Assembly (NCBI RefSeq): GCF_006715095.1
Contig: NZ_VFMO01000001.1
Location: 62,001-126,000, forward strand
Source of the DNA: Yimella lutea
GTDB lineage: Bacteria; Actinomycetota; Actinomycetes; Actinomycetales; Dermatophilaceae
Direction: 5' to 3'
DNA length: 64,000 bases
The notes under the pieces are model-generated. The model did not search any database. It saw only the letters and a list, made by a program, of their open reading frames with translations, and was not told the origin of the DNA. A program made the translations under genes and the position numbers. Shown here in pieces: positions 26,339-34,557 of this stretch; the stretch's first letter is position 1; the number at the start of each line of letters is the position of its first letter.

Positions 26339-27316
26339 TCAGACGGTGAGCAAGACCTTGCCGATATGCGTCGAGTCGTTGAGCAGACGATGCGCATCGG
26401 CCACCTGGTCGAGCGGCATCGTCCGGTCGATGACCGGCTTGATCTGTCCGGATTCGATCAGCGGCCACAGATGCTTGCGGACCTCGGCGACGATCCGCTC
26501 CTTGTCGGCCTTGTCGCGTCCACGCAACGACGTGGCGATGACGGAGCCCCGCTTGGCCAGCAGCGCCCCGATGTTCAGCTCCGCCTTCGCACCACCCTGC
26601 ATGCCGATGATCACCAGGCGCCCGTCGGGCGCGAGCGCAGAAACGTTGCGCGCCAAATACTTTGCACCGATCACGTCGAGGATCACATCGGCTCCGCGCC
26701 CGTCGGCCGCATCCTTGACCTGCTCGACGAAGTCCTGCTGCTTGTAATCGATCAAGATCTCGGCGCCGAGTTCGCGGCACCGTTCGAGCTTCTCCGCAGA
26801 CCCTGCGGTGACAGCGACCCTCGCTCCGAGCGCGCGGGCCACCTGGATCGACATGGTGCCGATGCCGCTGCTGCCGCCGTGCTGGAGGAACACCTCACCC
26901 TCCTGCAGGTGCGCGGTCATCACGATGTTCGACCACACCGTGCACGCGACCTCGGGCAGACCGGCAGCGTCGATCAGTGAGACACCGCTGGGAACGGGAA
27001 GCAACTGCCCCGCCGGGACGGCGACCTTCTCGGCGTACCCGCCGCCGGCGAGCACCGCACAGACCTCGGTGCCCACGCTCCAGCCGTCCACGTCGTCGCC
27101 GACCGCGCTGATCGTGCCGCTGACCTCGAGGCCGGGAATGTCCGACTCACCCTTCGGCGGCGGATAGTGGCCCTGTCGTTGCAGCAGGTCGGCCCGGTTC
27201 ACCCCGGCCGCCGCGACATCGATCACGACCTCGCCGGACCCGGGCTGCGGGTCGGGCACCTCGGCAAGGGTCAGGACGCACTCGTCGCCGAACTCGGGAA
27301 GGGTCACAGCACGCAT
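26339..27316 (-). CDS. NAD(P)H-quinone oxidoreductase, medium-chain dehydrogenase family (PIG3/QOR type)
   Basis: 325 residues. N-terminal GroES-like domain (AAAGVNRADLLQRQGHYPPP) and a Rossmann domain with GGSSGIGTMSIQVARALGARV. The zinc ligands of alcohol dehydrogenases are absent, as in zinc-independent quinone oxidoreductases of the PIG3 (TIGR02824) group; the RADLLQRQG stretch is typical. It would reduce quinones or enones with NADPH. It sits alone between the IclR gene and the divergent bpa gene. Substrate not assigned. Confidence 0.87.
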   Translation of the reverse strand: MRAVTLPEFGDECVLTLAEVPDPQPGSGEVVIDVAAAGVNRADLLQRQGHYPPPKGESDIPGLEVSGTISAVGDDVDGWSVGTEVCAVLAGGGYAEKVAVPAGQLLPVPSGVSLIDAAGLPEVACTVWSNIVMTAHLQEGEVFLQHGGSSGIGTMSIQVARALGARVAVTAGSAEKLERCRELGAEILIDYKQQDFVEQVKDAADGRGADVILDVIGAKYLARNVSALAPDGRLVIIGMQGGAKAELNIGALLAKRGSVIATSLRGRDKADKERIVAEVRKHLWPLIESGQIKPVIDRTMPLDQVADAHRLLNDSTHIGKVLLTV

Positions 27317-27474
27317 GTGTCGACCCTACGACCGGGGACGGACGTGTCCATGGGATCGAAACCACCTTCTTGACGTCCGCGGCACTTCTGGACATGCAGA
27401 TCACGACCGGCGTCACCGACGGCACCGGTTGCGGTCCGGACCGCCGGACACGAACCGGATGTCAGGATGGGGCC

Positions 27475-28053
27475 ATGACGCCCGAGGACGAGAACACCCA
27501 GCAGGACGCGGCGACCGCAGCCGACGAACACGGCCGGTTCGTGGTGATCACCCAGGACGGCATGGGTGTGGCCGATCCGAACGAGAACTCCGAGGACTCG
27601 GACGAGGAGTCGAGCGACCGCAAGGTCGAGAACGCCACCGAACTGGTCGAGCAGCCGGCCAAGGTGATGCGGATCGGCTCGATGATCAAGCAGTTGCTCG
27701 AAGAGGTGCGCACGGCGGGCCTGGACGATCAGGGGCGCAAGCGGCTGGCCGACATCCACCAGCGTTCGATCGCCGAACTGAAGGACGGTCTCGCGCCGGA
27801 GTTGGCCGAGGAACTCGACCGCATCGTGCTGCCGTTCGGCGAGCAAGCGCCCAGCGACGCGGAGTTGCGGATCGCGCAGGCGCAGTTGGTCGGCTGGCTG
27901 GAAGGTCTCTTCCACGGCATCCAGACCGCGATCGTCGCTCAGCAGATGGCGTCACAAGCCCAGTTGCAGGCGATGCGACGCGGGTTGCCGCAGCGGGCCG
28001 AGCAGCCGTCCGAACATGGCGGGGACGACCACCCTACGGGTCAGTACCTCTGA
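27475..28053 (+). CDS. bpa: Bacterial proteasome activator Bpa (PafE), DUF2587
   Basis: 192 residues from ATG 27475; an in-frame upstream extension has no good start. The N-terminal 60 residues are acidic and disordered. The conserved helical core (residues about 65-165) holds KVMRIGSMIKQLLEEVRTA, IHQRSIAELKDGLAPELAEE and AQAQLVGWLEGLFHGIQTA. The protein ends GQYL, the C-terminal motif by which Bpa docks into proteasome alpha-ring pockets. Bpa forms a dodecameric ring that opens the 20S gate without ATP and feeds unfolded proteins. It is evidence that this organism has, or had, an actinobacterial proteasome; no prcAB, mpa or pafA genes are in the window. Confidence 0.93.
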   Translation: MTPEDENTQQDAATAADEHGRFVVITQDGMGVADPNENSEDSDEESSDRKVENATELVEQPAKVMRIGSMIKQLLEEVRTAGLDDQGRKRLADIHQRSIAELKDGLAPELAEELDRIVLPFGEQAPSDAELRIAQAQLVGWLEGLFHGIQTAIVAQQMASQAQLQAMRRGLPQRAEQPSEHGGDDHPTGQYL

Positions 28054-28066
28054 CGCGCTCGCACGT

Positions 28067-29044
28067 TCACTCGTACATCACGTAATCGGGCCTCGGGGAG
28101 AGCGCCAGCACCTCGTCCGGTTTCATCAGCGGCCCACCACCCGCGGTGTCCTCCTGATAAAAGATCTTGAAACCGCCCTTGATGTTCGAGGGCGTGCCCT
28201 TCATGACCGCGTCGTACGCCTTCACCTTGTCCGCCGGTACGCCGATGCCGTCGACGGACTTGATGACCAGCACGCCGGGGTGTTGCTTGAGTCCCGACTC
28301 CTCGGTGAAGATCGAACGGCGCAGCACGTGGACGATCAGCGCTTTCTCCGGCAGGTCGTTCTCCTTCACCAGTCCGGACAGGTAGGCCGCGACCTCGTCC
28401 ACCTTCGCGCCCGTCGTCGTGCCGAACACCTTGCCCGGGATCTGCCCGGGCTTGATCGCCCACTCCGGGTCGAGGGCGAGACCGATGTGCGGTTTGAGCA
28501 GCCACTCCTCGTACGCCTTCGCCTCGTCCAGGAAGGACGCGAGACCGGGCTGGATGTCGAGCAGCAGGATGGCCCCGTTGTCCTCTGCCGCCTTGCTCCA
28601 TTCCCCGATCACCTTCGGGTCGAGGCGCTCGCGGAACATGCCGTCCCGGCCGGCGTACGGGTGGACGACGGTGGTGATCAGTTCCATGACCGGCAGCGGC
28701 TTCACCGTGCCGTCGTCGTACTGCTTGACGACCTTCATCATCTTGTCGATCTGCGCCTGCAGATCATTGGTTGCGCCGAGCTCTCCGAGCGCCGGGGCAC
28801 CGGGCATTCCGCAGTAGCCGACGAGCCGGTGCTGCGGCAGGATCGTGCGCGCCCCACCCGGCAGCGTCTTGCCGGCAGGCGGCGTGGACGAGGGCGCAGG
28901 CGTGGTCGACGACCCACCGGCGGGTGTCCCGGAGGTCCCCGCCGTCTTGACCGGGTCGTTCGTGGATTTACTGCTACATGCGCTCAGTCCGACCGCCAGG
29001 GCTCCGGCCAGGGCTGCACGACGACTTGTCTGGTTCTGGGTCAC
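28067..29044 (-). CDS. Lipoprotein of unassigned family
   Basis: 325 residues from GTG 29044; the extra upstream frame lies within the ABC gene and is ignored. The signal includes twin Arg (TSRRAALAGALAVGLSAC) and a lipobox with Cys19, so export as a lipoprotein (possibly by Tat) is likely. A Ser/Thr/Pro-rich linker runs to about residue 55. The globular part has alternating strands and helices (PVMELITTVV, AILLLDIQPGLASFLDEA, KALIVHVLRR, LVIKSVDGIG), suggesting a TIM-barrel-like, glycosidase-type fold, but I do not recognise a family or catalytic motif. It lies 31 bases downstream of the ABC transporter genes in the same direction and may be co-transcribed. Confidence 0.7.
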   Translation of the reverse strand: MTQNQTSRRAALAGALAVGLSACSSKSTNDPVKTAGTSGTPAGGSSTTPAPSSTPPAGKTLPGGARTILPQHRLVGYCGMPGAPALGELGATNDLQAQIDKMMKVVKQYDDGTVKPLPVMELITTVVHPYAGRDGMFRERLDPKVIGEWSKAAEDNGAILLLDIQPGLASFLDEAKAYEEWLLKPHIGLALDPEWAIKPGQIPGKVFGTTTGAKVDEVAAYLSGLVKENDLPEKALIVHVLRRSIFTEESGLKQHPGVLVIKSVDGIGVPADKVKAYDAVMKGTPSNIKGGFKIFYQEDTAGGGPLMKPDEVLALSPRPDYVMYE

Positions 29045-29075
29045 GCCCGCCACCCTAGGCGACCGCCCTGCGCAC

Positions 29076-29762
29076 TCAGGCGAACACCGGTTCCTGCATC
29101 CGCCCGTCGGCCAACCGCACCACCTCGTCCTGCTCACCCAGCGTTGCGAGGTCGTGCGTGACCACGATCGTCCCGGTGCCCTGGTCCTTGGTGATCCCCC
29201 GCAGCAGGTCGATGACCTCGACGCCCCTCTCGTGGTCGAGCGCAGAGGTCGGCTCGTCCACCAGCAACAGTTGCGGGTCGTTCATCAGCGCCCGCGCGAT
29301 CCCCGCCCGCTGGCGCTGGCCACCCGACATCGCCGCCGGACGACGGTTCGCCACGGCCTCCAACCCCACCGACTCGAGCAGGTGCATGGCGCGCTCCCGC
29401 ATCTGCGCCGAGAGGTCGCCGGACAGACGGGCCACCATCTCCAACTGCTCCATCGCGGTGAGTGATCCGATCAAGTGGGGCTGCTGGAAGACGAAGCCGA
29501 TCCGTTCTCGACGCAGATCGGTACTTCGCGACCGGGAGGATCCGGTGACGTCCTGGCCGGCCAGCATCACCCGCCCTGACGTCGGCCGCAAGAGCAGTCC
29601 GGCCACCGCGAGCAGGGTCGATTTTCCCGATCCGCTCGGCCCGGTCACCGCGACGAACGCACCGCGATCGATCGTCATCGACACGTCGTCGAGCGCCTTG
29701 ACGACACCGTCGCCGTCCGGAAATTCGACCGAGACCCGTTCGAGTTCGAGTGCGTAAGTCAT
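29076..29762 (-). CDS. ABC transporter ATP-binding protein (LolD/MacB type)
   Basis: 228 residues. Walker A GPSGSGKST, signature MSGGQRQRAGIARAL, Walker B QLLLVDEPTSALD and switch VVTHDLAT are complete. The length and Q-loop region (FVFQQPHLIGSLTAMEQLEMV) match ATPases that partner FtsX-type permeases. Its ATG overlaps the permease stop (ATGA). Such systems use ATP to drive export or release of lipoproteins, peptides or antibiotics (mechanotransmission) rather than uptake. The divergent two-component system probably controls it, as in antibiotic-sensing BceRS-BceAB-type arrangements. Confidence 0.92.
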   Translation of the reverse strand: MTYALELERVSVEFPDGDGVVKALDDVSMTIDRGAFVAVTGPSGSGKSTLLAVAGLLLRPTSGRVMLAGQDVTGSSRSRSTDLRRERIGFVFQQPHLIGSLTAMEQLEMVARLSGDLSAQMRERAMHLLESVGLEAVANRRPAAMSGGQRQRAGIARALMNDPQLLLVDEPTSALDHERGVEVIDLLRGITKDQGTGTIVVTHDLATLGEQDEVVRLADGRMQEPVFA

Positions 29763-30820
29763 CGGGCGCCTCCGAGTGCGGCCATCGGGTCGACGGTCAC
29801 GACACGGCGCAGGGCTGCCACCGCACCGATCAAACCGACCACTACGAGAAGGACGAGTGGTTGGACGACTGTGCGTGCCTCGATGACGATCGGCACGCGT
29901 CCGCCGAGGGCGAGGCCGGCCGCGACGGACGCGGCAGCACCGAGCACGCCCCCGATGAGCAGGGTGAGCAACGCCTGCCCGAGCGCGTCCCGGACGAGGT
30001 AGGAGGTGCGGGCGCCGATGGCCTTCAGGACGGCGAGATCGGGTTCGCGTTGCACCGTCCAGACGGTGAAGAACGCACCGATCACGAGTGCGCTGATCGC
30101 GATGGGCAGACCCCGGATCATCGTCAGCGACCCGTTCTCCGCGGAGTACGAACCGATCGCGCCGAGCGCGTCGTCCTTCGTCTTCGCCAGCAAGCCGGTC
30201 GAGGACTCGAAACCGGTTGCCCCGAAGGAGGATCCGACGTTCATGAGAATCACCGAACCGATCCCGTCGCTGGGATCCTGTCGTCCCACCGACGGGGTCA
30301 CCCAGAGCACGGGCAGGTGGCTGAACGACGCATCGTCGACCGTGGCCGCGACGCGCAACTTGCTGCCTGCAACGGTGATCTCGTCCCCGGCACCGATCCC
30401 CCGATCGTCGGCCAGTTCACGGCTGATCACCGTCGATCCGTCGGTAAGTCCCTTCGGCGCGGCTGGGGCCGACGGGTCGATCCCGAACAACGCGACCTGG
30501 GCGACGACACCGTCCACCGTGGCGCGCGAGTTGCCGATACGCAGCGGATCGGCCGACCTCACTCCTGGTTGGCGCCGGGCCGCGGCCACCTGTGCGTCAG
30601 TCACCCGGCCAGCGTTCATCGACAGTTCCTGTCCGGCGGCGGGCTTCTCGAACACGATGCGATCGGTCGACAAGGACGTCACTGCCGAGATCGACTGCCG
30701 CGCAAGCCCTTCGGTCAACCCACTGAGCACCACCACAAGTGCGGTGATGAGGCCGACCGCGGCGACCATCAGGGCGAATCTGCCCCGAGCCCACCACAGG
30801 TCACGGACTGCCAAGAACAC
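29759..30820 (-). CDS. ABC transporter permease, FtsX-like (MacB type)
   Basis: 353 residues from GTG 30820, chosen because AAGGAG lies 9 bases upstream; a TTG at 30829 overlaps that site. One N-terminal membrane helix (RFALMVAAVGLITALVVVLSG), an external domain of about 200 residues, then three helices (LPIAISALVIGAFFTVW; ALLTLLIGGVLGAAASVAAG; VLLVVVGLIGAVAAL), the FtsX-domain topology. It forms a transporter with the preceding ATPase. The external domain may bind the substrate or a partner lipoprotein such as the one encoded downstream. Confidence 0.87.
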   Translation of the reverse strand: MFLAVRDLWWARGRFALMVAAVGLITALVVVLSGLTEGLARQSISAVTSLSTDRIVFEKPAAGQELSMNAGRVTDAQVAAARRQPGVRSADPLRIGNSRATVDGVVAQVALFGIDPSAPAAPKGLTDGSTVISRELADDRGIGAGDEITVAGSKLRVAATVDDASFSHLPVLWVTPSVGRQDPSDGIGSVILMNVGSSFGATGFESSTGLLAKTKDDALGAIGSYSAENGSLTMIRGLPIAISALVIGAFFTVWTVQREPDLAVLKAIGARTSYLVRDALGQALLTLLIGGVLGAAASVAAGLALGGRVPIVIEARTVVQPLVLLVVVGLIGAVAALRRVVTVDPMAALGGAR

Positions 30821-30997
30821 GTTGCACAACTCCTTCTGGACACACTGATGTCGATGTCGTCCAGTTCACCCCGCACCAGGCAGGTCGCACATCGCGCAAC
30901 CGATGGAATCGGCGGATCGACCGTCGATGGACGACGGGATCAACCGTTCGATGGATGCCGCGAGGAAGCGCCGACGGGCGCTGTCGAAGTACGGTCG

Positions 30998-32209
30998 ATG
31001 GTGATGCCTGCCGCCACCGCTCCGATCGCACCGAGCCCTGTGCTGCGTACTCTCCAACTCGCCGTGCACGGGCTCTTCGCACTGCTGTTGGCCGTCGGGA
31101 CGGTCCGCGGCGCGCAGGAGAGCAGCCACCCGATCCCCCTCGTGCTCGGGTGTCTCGCGCTGGGCGCCTGGTACGCGATCGGACTCGTCACCGAGAAACG
31201 CAGGCCCTCGTCCGGTGTCGTCTGGTTCGCGGTGCTGTTCGTCGGGTGGATTGCCTTGGTCGCGGTGAGTGTCGAGTTGTCCTGGGTCGCGTTCGCGCTG
31301 TTCTTCATCGCGCTGCACCTGCTCCGGGTGCCAGTGGCCCTGGCCGTCATCGGGCTCGCAACGCTCGTCGTGGTCACGGCTCAGTTGGCCCGGGGCGACG
31401 GCCCCGTGGTGCCGCGCATCCTCGGCCCCTGCATCGGCGCGCTGGTGGCGATAGGCATCGCATCCATCTACCGGCAGCTGCGGACCGAGAGCGCGCAACG
31501 AAGGCAACTGAACGCCGAATTGCTCGCGGCACAAGGTGATCTGATCGCTACCCACGACGCGCTCGCCGGTGCTCAGCGTGAGGCCGGAGTGCTGCAGGAA
31601 CGAGCCCGCCTGGCCCGCGAGGTGCACGACACCCTCGCGCAGAGCTTCTCCAGCATCGTGCTGCTGTCGCGTGCCGGGCTCACCGGCACTGCCGACGAAT
31701 CCCAGCTGCGTGACGTGCTGACCCGCATCGAGCAGGCGGCCGCCGACGGCCTCACCGACGCGCGATCGGTGGTGCACGCCCTCACCCCGACCGAGCTCGA
31801 ACGCGCCCCGCTCTCTGCTGCGCTACAACGGCTGATCGACCGCCAGTCCGGCCCGACCAGACTCGAACTCGTCGTCGACGATCAGGTGGGCTCGCTCCCC
31901 ACCACCGTCGAGGTCGCACTGTTACGCATCGCGCAGGGCGCCCTCGCGAACGTCCGTCAGCACGCCGATGCCTGCCGCGCGGTCGTCACCCTGGGCGGGG
32001 ACGCCCACGTCGTCCGACTCGATGTCCGCGACGACGGACGCGGTTTCGACCCGTCCGCACCCATCGTCCCGAGTCAGAGCGGCGGCTACGGGTTGAACGC
32101 CATGCGAGCCCGTACCGAAGAGACCGGTGGACGCTTCGCGGTCGAGTCCGCACCCGGTGAGGGCACCACCGTCCAGGTCGAGATCCCGTTGAACGGAGCG
32201 CGCTCATGA
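30998..32209 (+). CDS. Two-component sensor histidine kinase (NarL/DesK-type)
   Basis: 403 residues from ATG 30998 (ATG 31004 also in frame). Five or six hydrophobic helices fill about residues 15-150. A coiled stretch leads to the HisKA_3 dimerisation domain with phospho-acceptor His in RARLAREVHDTLAQSFSS, and a HATPase domain with DVRDDGRGFDPSAP and GGYGLNAMRARTEETGGR. There is no sizeable external sensor domain, so signal detection is in the membrane. The stop overlaps the response-regulator start by four bases. The divergent ABC transporter is a likely target or sensory partner. Confidence 0.92.
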   Translation: MVMPAATAPIAPSPVLRTLQLAVHGLFALLLAVGTVRGAQESSHPIPLVLGCLALGAWYAIGLVTEKRRPSSGVVWFAVLFVGWIALVAVSVELSWVAFALFFIALHLLRVPVALAVIGLATLVVVTAQLARGDGPVVPRILGPCIGALVAIGIASIYRQLRTESAQRRQLNAELLAAQGDLIATHDALAGAQREAGVLQERARLAREVHDTLAQSFSSIVLLSRAGLTGTADESQLRDVLTRIEQAAADGLTDARSVVHALTPTELERAPLSAALQRLIDRQSGPTRLELVVDDQVGSLPTTVEVALLRIAQGALANVRQHADACRAVVTLGGDAHVVRLDVRDDGRGFDPSAPIVPSQSGGYGLNAMRARTEETGGRFAVESAPGEGTTVQVEIPLNGARS

Positions 32210-32823
32210 CGCGAGTGCTCATCACCGACGACCACCCGGTGGTACGCGCCGGTCTCCGGATGCTGTTGGAGGCAGCCGGAATCGAGGTTGTCACCGAAGC
32301 CGCGAGTGGCACGGAGGCGATCGAACTCACCCGGATGCACCAACCGGAACTGGTACTGATGGATCTCCAACTCGGGCCAGGCATGGACGGCGTCGCGGCC
32401 ACCGCCGCATTACGGGAACTGCCCGATCCCCCGCACGTGTTGATCGTGACGACCTATGACACGGACGCCGACATCCTGCGTGCCGTCGAGGCGGGGGCCG
32501 TCGGCTACCTGCTGAAGGACGCGCCGCCCGACGAACTGATCCGCGCAGTCCGCAAGGCCGCGCACGGCGAGACCGCCCTCGCACCCGTGGTGGCAGACCG
32601 GTTGCTGGCGAGTCTGCGGAACCCGGTGCAGCGGCTCAGCGCTCGCGAACTCGAGGTGCTCACACTCGTGGCCGACGGCGCATCCAACCGGGAGGTCGCG
32701 AGGAAGATATTCGTCAGCGAGGCGACGGTGAAATCACACCTGGTGCACATCTTCGACAAGCTCGGCGTGGATTCCCGCACCGCCGCCGTCGGGCGCGCCC
32801 GCGACCTCGGGCTACTGCGCTGA
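32206..32823 (+). CDS. Response regulator, NarL/LuxR family
   Basis: 205 residues. Receiver domain residues 1-120 with acidic pair in VLITDDHPVVRAG, phospho-acceptor Asp in LVLMDLQLG and Lys in YLLKDAPPDEL. LuxR-type helix-turn-helix from about residue 143 (LSARELEVLTLVADGASNRE, then VARKIFVSEATVKSHLVHIF). It acts with the kinase encoded immediately upstream. Its last 12 bases overlap the convergent Nudix gene. Confidence 0.95.
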   Translation: MTRVLITDDHPVVRAGLRMLLEAAGIEVVTEAASGTEAIELTRMHQPELVLMDLQLGPGMDGVAATAALRELPDPPHVLIVTTYDTDADILRAVEAGAVGYLLKDAPPDELIRAVRKAAHGETALAPVVADRLLASLRNPVQRLSARELEVLTLVADGASNREVARKIFVSEATVKSHLVHIFDKLGVDSRTAAVGRARDLGLLR

Positions 32824-33312
32824 CAACCGGCCGGGCTGCGGCACGGTGGACGCAGCGCGAACGGCCTTGAGGATCCGCGCGGTCGCGTAGTCGGCCTCGG
32901 GCCAGCCGACCAGATCGAGCCAGGCGTGGTCGTACGCCTCGCTGGCCACCGTGACCTCGGGTTCGCGGTCACAGACGACGCGGAAGATGACGTCGGCGTG
33001 CCGCACCCGCGGGTCGAACACGACGGTGACCAGGTCGCCCGGGTCGATGTCGATCCCGGTTTCCTCCGCCACTTCCCGCCGCACCGCGTCCCGGGGTTGT
33101 TCGCCGCGGTCGATCAGACCACCCGGCAGGGAGTAGCCCGCGCGATGCGCCTGCCGCAACGCCAGGAGCTTGCCGTCGAACTCGATCAGCGCGATCGCGC
33201 CCAGGGAATAGGTGGGCTTGAAGGTACGAACGAGCCGCTGGCCGACCGCCGGGGAGAGCTTGCGGTAGAGCCGGAAACCGGTGCGCTGCAACGCACCTGG
33301 TTCGTCGCTCAT
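32812..33312 (-). CDS. Nudix hydrolase
   Basis: 166 residues from ATG 33312; the upstream open frame belongs to the membrane-protein gene. The Nudix box reads GLIDRGEQPRDAVRREVAEETGI across two lines of the fold (Gx5Ex7REUxEExGU complete). Before it is a strand-rich stretch SLGAIALIEFDGKLLALRQA. Nudix enzymes hydrolyse nucleoside diphosphates linked to another group; the substrate is not evident. The start overlaps the AI-2E gene stop (33309), so the two are translated together. Confidence 0.9.
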   Translation of the reverse strand: MSDEPGALQRTGFRLYRKLSPAVGQRLVRTFKPTYSLGAIALIEFDGKLLALRQAHRAGYSLPGGLIDRGEQPRDAVRREVAEETGIDIDPGDLVTVVFDPRVRHADVIFRVVCDREPEVTVASEAYDHAWLDLVGWPEADYATARILKAVRAASTVPQPGRLSAQ

Positions 33313-34526
33313 GTTTTCGCCACCTCGGCCGAGTCGGCGGTGCTGCCGTTCGGCCGGGAAGTGTGGTGGTGACGTACCGCCTTGATCGCGTTGTTGAGCA
33401 CCGCGATCAACGGGACGGCCACGAACGCTCCGAAGATGCCGGCGAGCAGCGTTCCACCGGTGACGCCGACGAGGATCGCAAGCGGGTGGATGTCGACCGC
33501 CTTGCCCAGGATGATCGGGTTCAGCAGGTTGCCGAACAACTGGACGATCAGCACCAGCGCGACGGCGACGACGATCGCAGTGGTGAGGCCCTGGCTGACG
33601 AACGCGATCAGGCACACCACCACACCTGCGACCAGCACCCCGATGAGCGGCACCAGCGATCCGAGGAAGAGCAGCACGGCCAGCGGAACGACCAACGGCA
33701 TGTCGGCGATCATCATCACCGGCACCATCGCGAGCGCATTGATCGCGGCCAGCAGTACCAGGCTGCGCATGTACGCGGTCAGCGTGCGCCAGGCAGCCTG
33801 TCCGGCCTCCTGCGCGTGGTCGTGGATGTGATCGGGAAACATCGAGACGAACCATGCCCACATGCGTCCCCGATCGAACAACATGAACAAGGTCGCGAAC
33901 AGGCAGAACACCCCACCGGACAGCACGCCGATCGCGCCGGTCGCACGATCGAGCGCCTCGGACGATCCGCCGAACTGCTGCTGCAGAGTGTCACCCAGTT
34001 GAACCGAGAAGCGGTCGGCCTGCTTCGGAGTCATCTCCAACGGACCGTGCACCAACCAGTCCCGCACCGAGGCCAGACCACCGTTGAGTTGGTCCAGCAG
34101 GCTGTCCTTGGAGTAGGCGATCTGGCTGATCACGAACCACAGCAGCCAACTGATGATCGCAATACCGCCTAGGAAGACGATCAACACCGCGAGGGTGCGT
34201 GGCACCTTCCATCGGGTCAGCAGCGCGACCATCGGCTGGAGCAGCGCAGTGATCATGATCGCCACGGCGATGGTGATCGTGACCAGGCTGATCTCGTTGA
34301 GCAGCCAGAACAGCGTGATGACACCGCTGACGATCAGGATCAGACACAGCGACCACCATGCGGCGACCTGCACCCCGAAACTGACGTCGTCCAGCGGACG
34401 CTCGGGACGCTCGTCCTGGGCATCCTCCGGTACTTCGGCCGACACCATGGCAGGAATGGTCTTTACCGGCTGAACCGGATCGGGCTCCGCGGCGGAAGCC
34501 CGTCCGGAACGAAGGAAGTCACGCAC
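33309..34526 (-). CDS. AI-2E (PerM) family membrane transporter
   Basis: 405 residues from GTG 34526; an upstream ATG at 34616 would overlap the FAD gene. After a charged cytoplasmic N terminus of about 55 residues come eight hydrophobic segments in the AI-2E/PerM pattern, including LIVFLGGIAIISWLLWFVIS and, late, LVPLIGVLVAGVVVCLIAF and HPLAILVGVTGGTLLAGIFG with the conserved PLIAVLNN. Family members have been linked to autoinducer-2 export, Na+/H+ antiport and permease functions; the transported species here is unknown. Its stop overlaps the Nudix start. Confidence 0.87.
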   Translation of the reverse strand: MRDFLRSGRASAAEPDPVQPVKTIPAMVSAEVPEDAQDERPERPLDDVSFGVQVAAWWSLCLILIVSGVITLFWLLNEISLVTITIAVAIMITALLQPMVALLTRWKVPRTLAVLIVFLGGIAIISWLLWFVISQIAYSKDSLLDQLNGGLASVRDWLVHGPLEMTPKQADRFSVQLGDTLQQQFGGSSEALDRATGAIGVLSGGVFCLFATLFMLFDRGRMWAWFVSMFPDHIHDHAQEAGQAAWRTLTAYMRSLVLLAAINALAMVPVMMIADMPLVVPLAVLLFLGSLVPLIGVLVAGVVVCLIAFVSQGLTTAIVVAVALVLIVQLFGNLLNPIILGKAVDIHPLAILVGVTGGTLLAGIFGAFVAVPLIAVLNNAIKAVRHHHTSRPNGSTADSAEVAKT

Positions 34527-34557
34527 AGTGACAGCCTGCCACTGCTCGACCGCCGGT

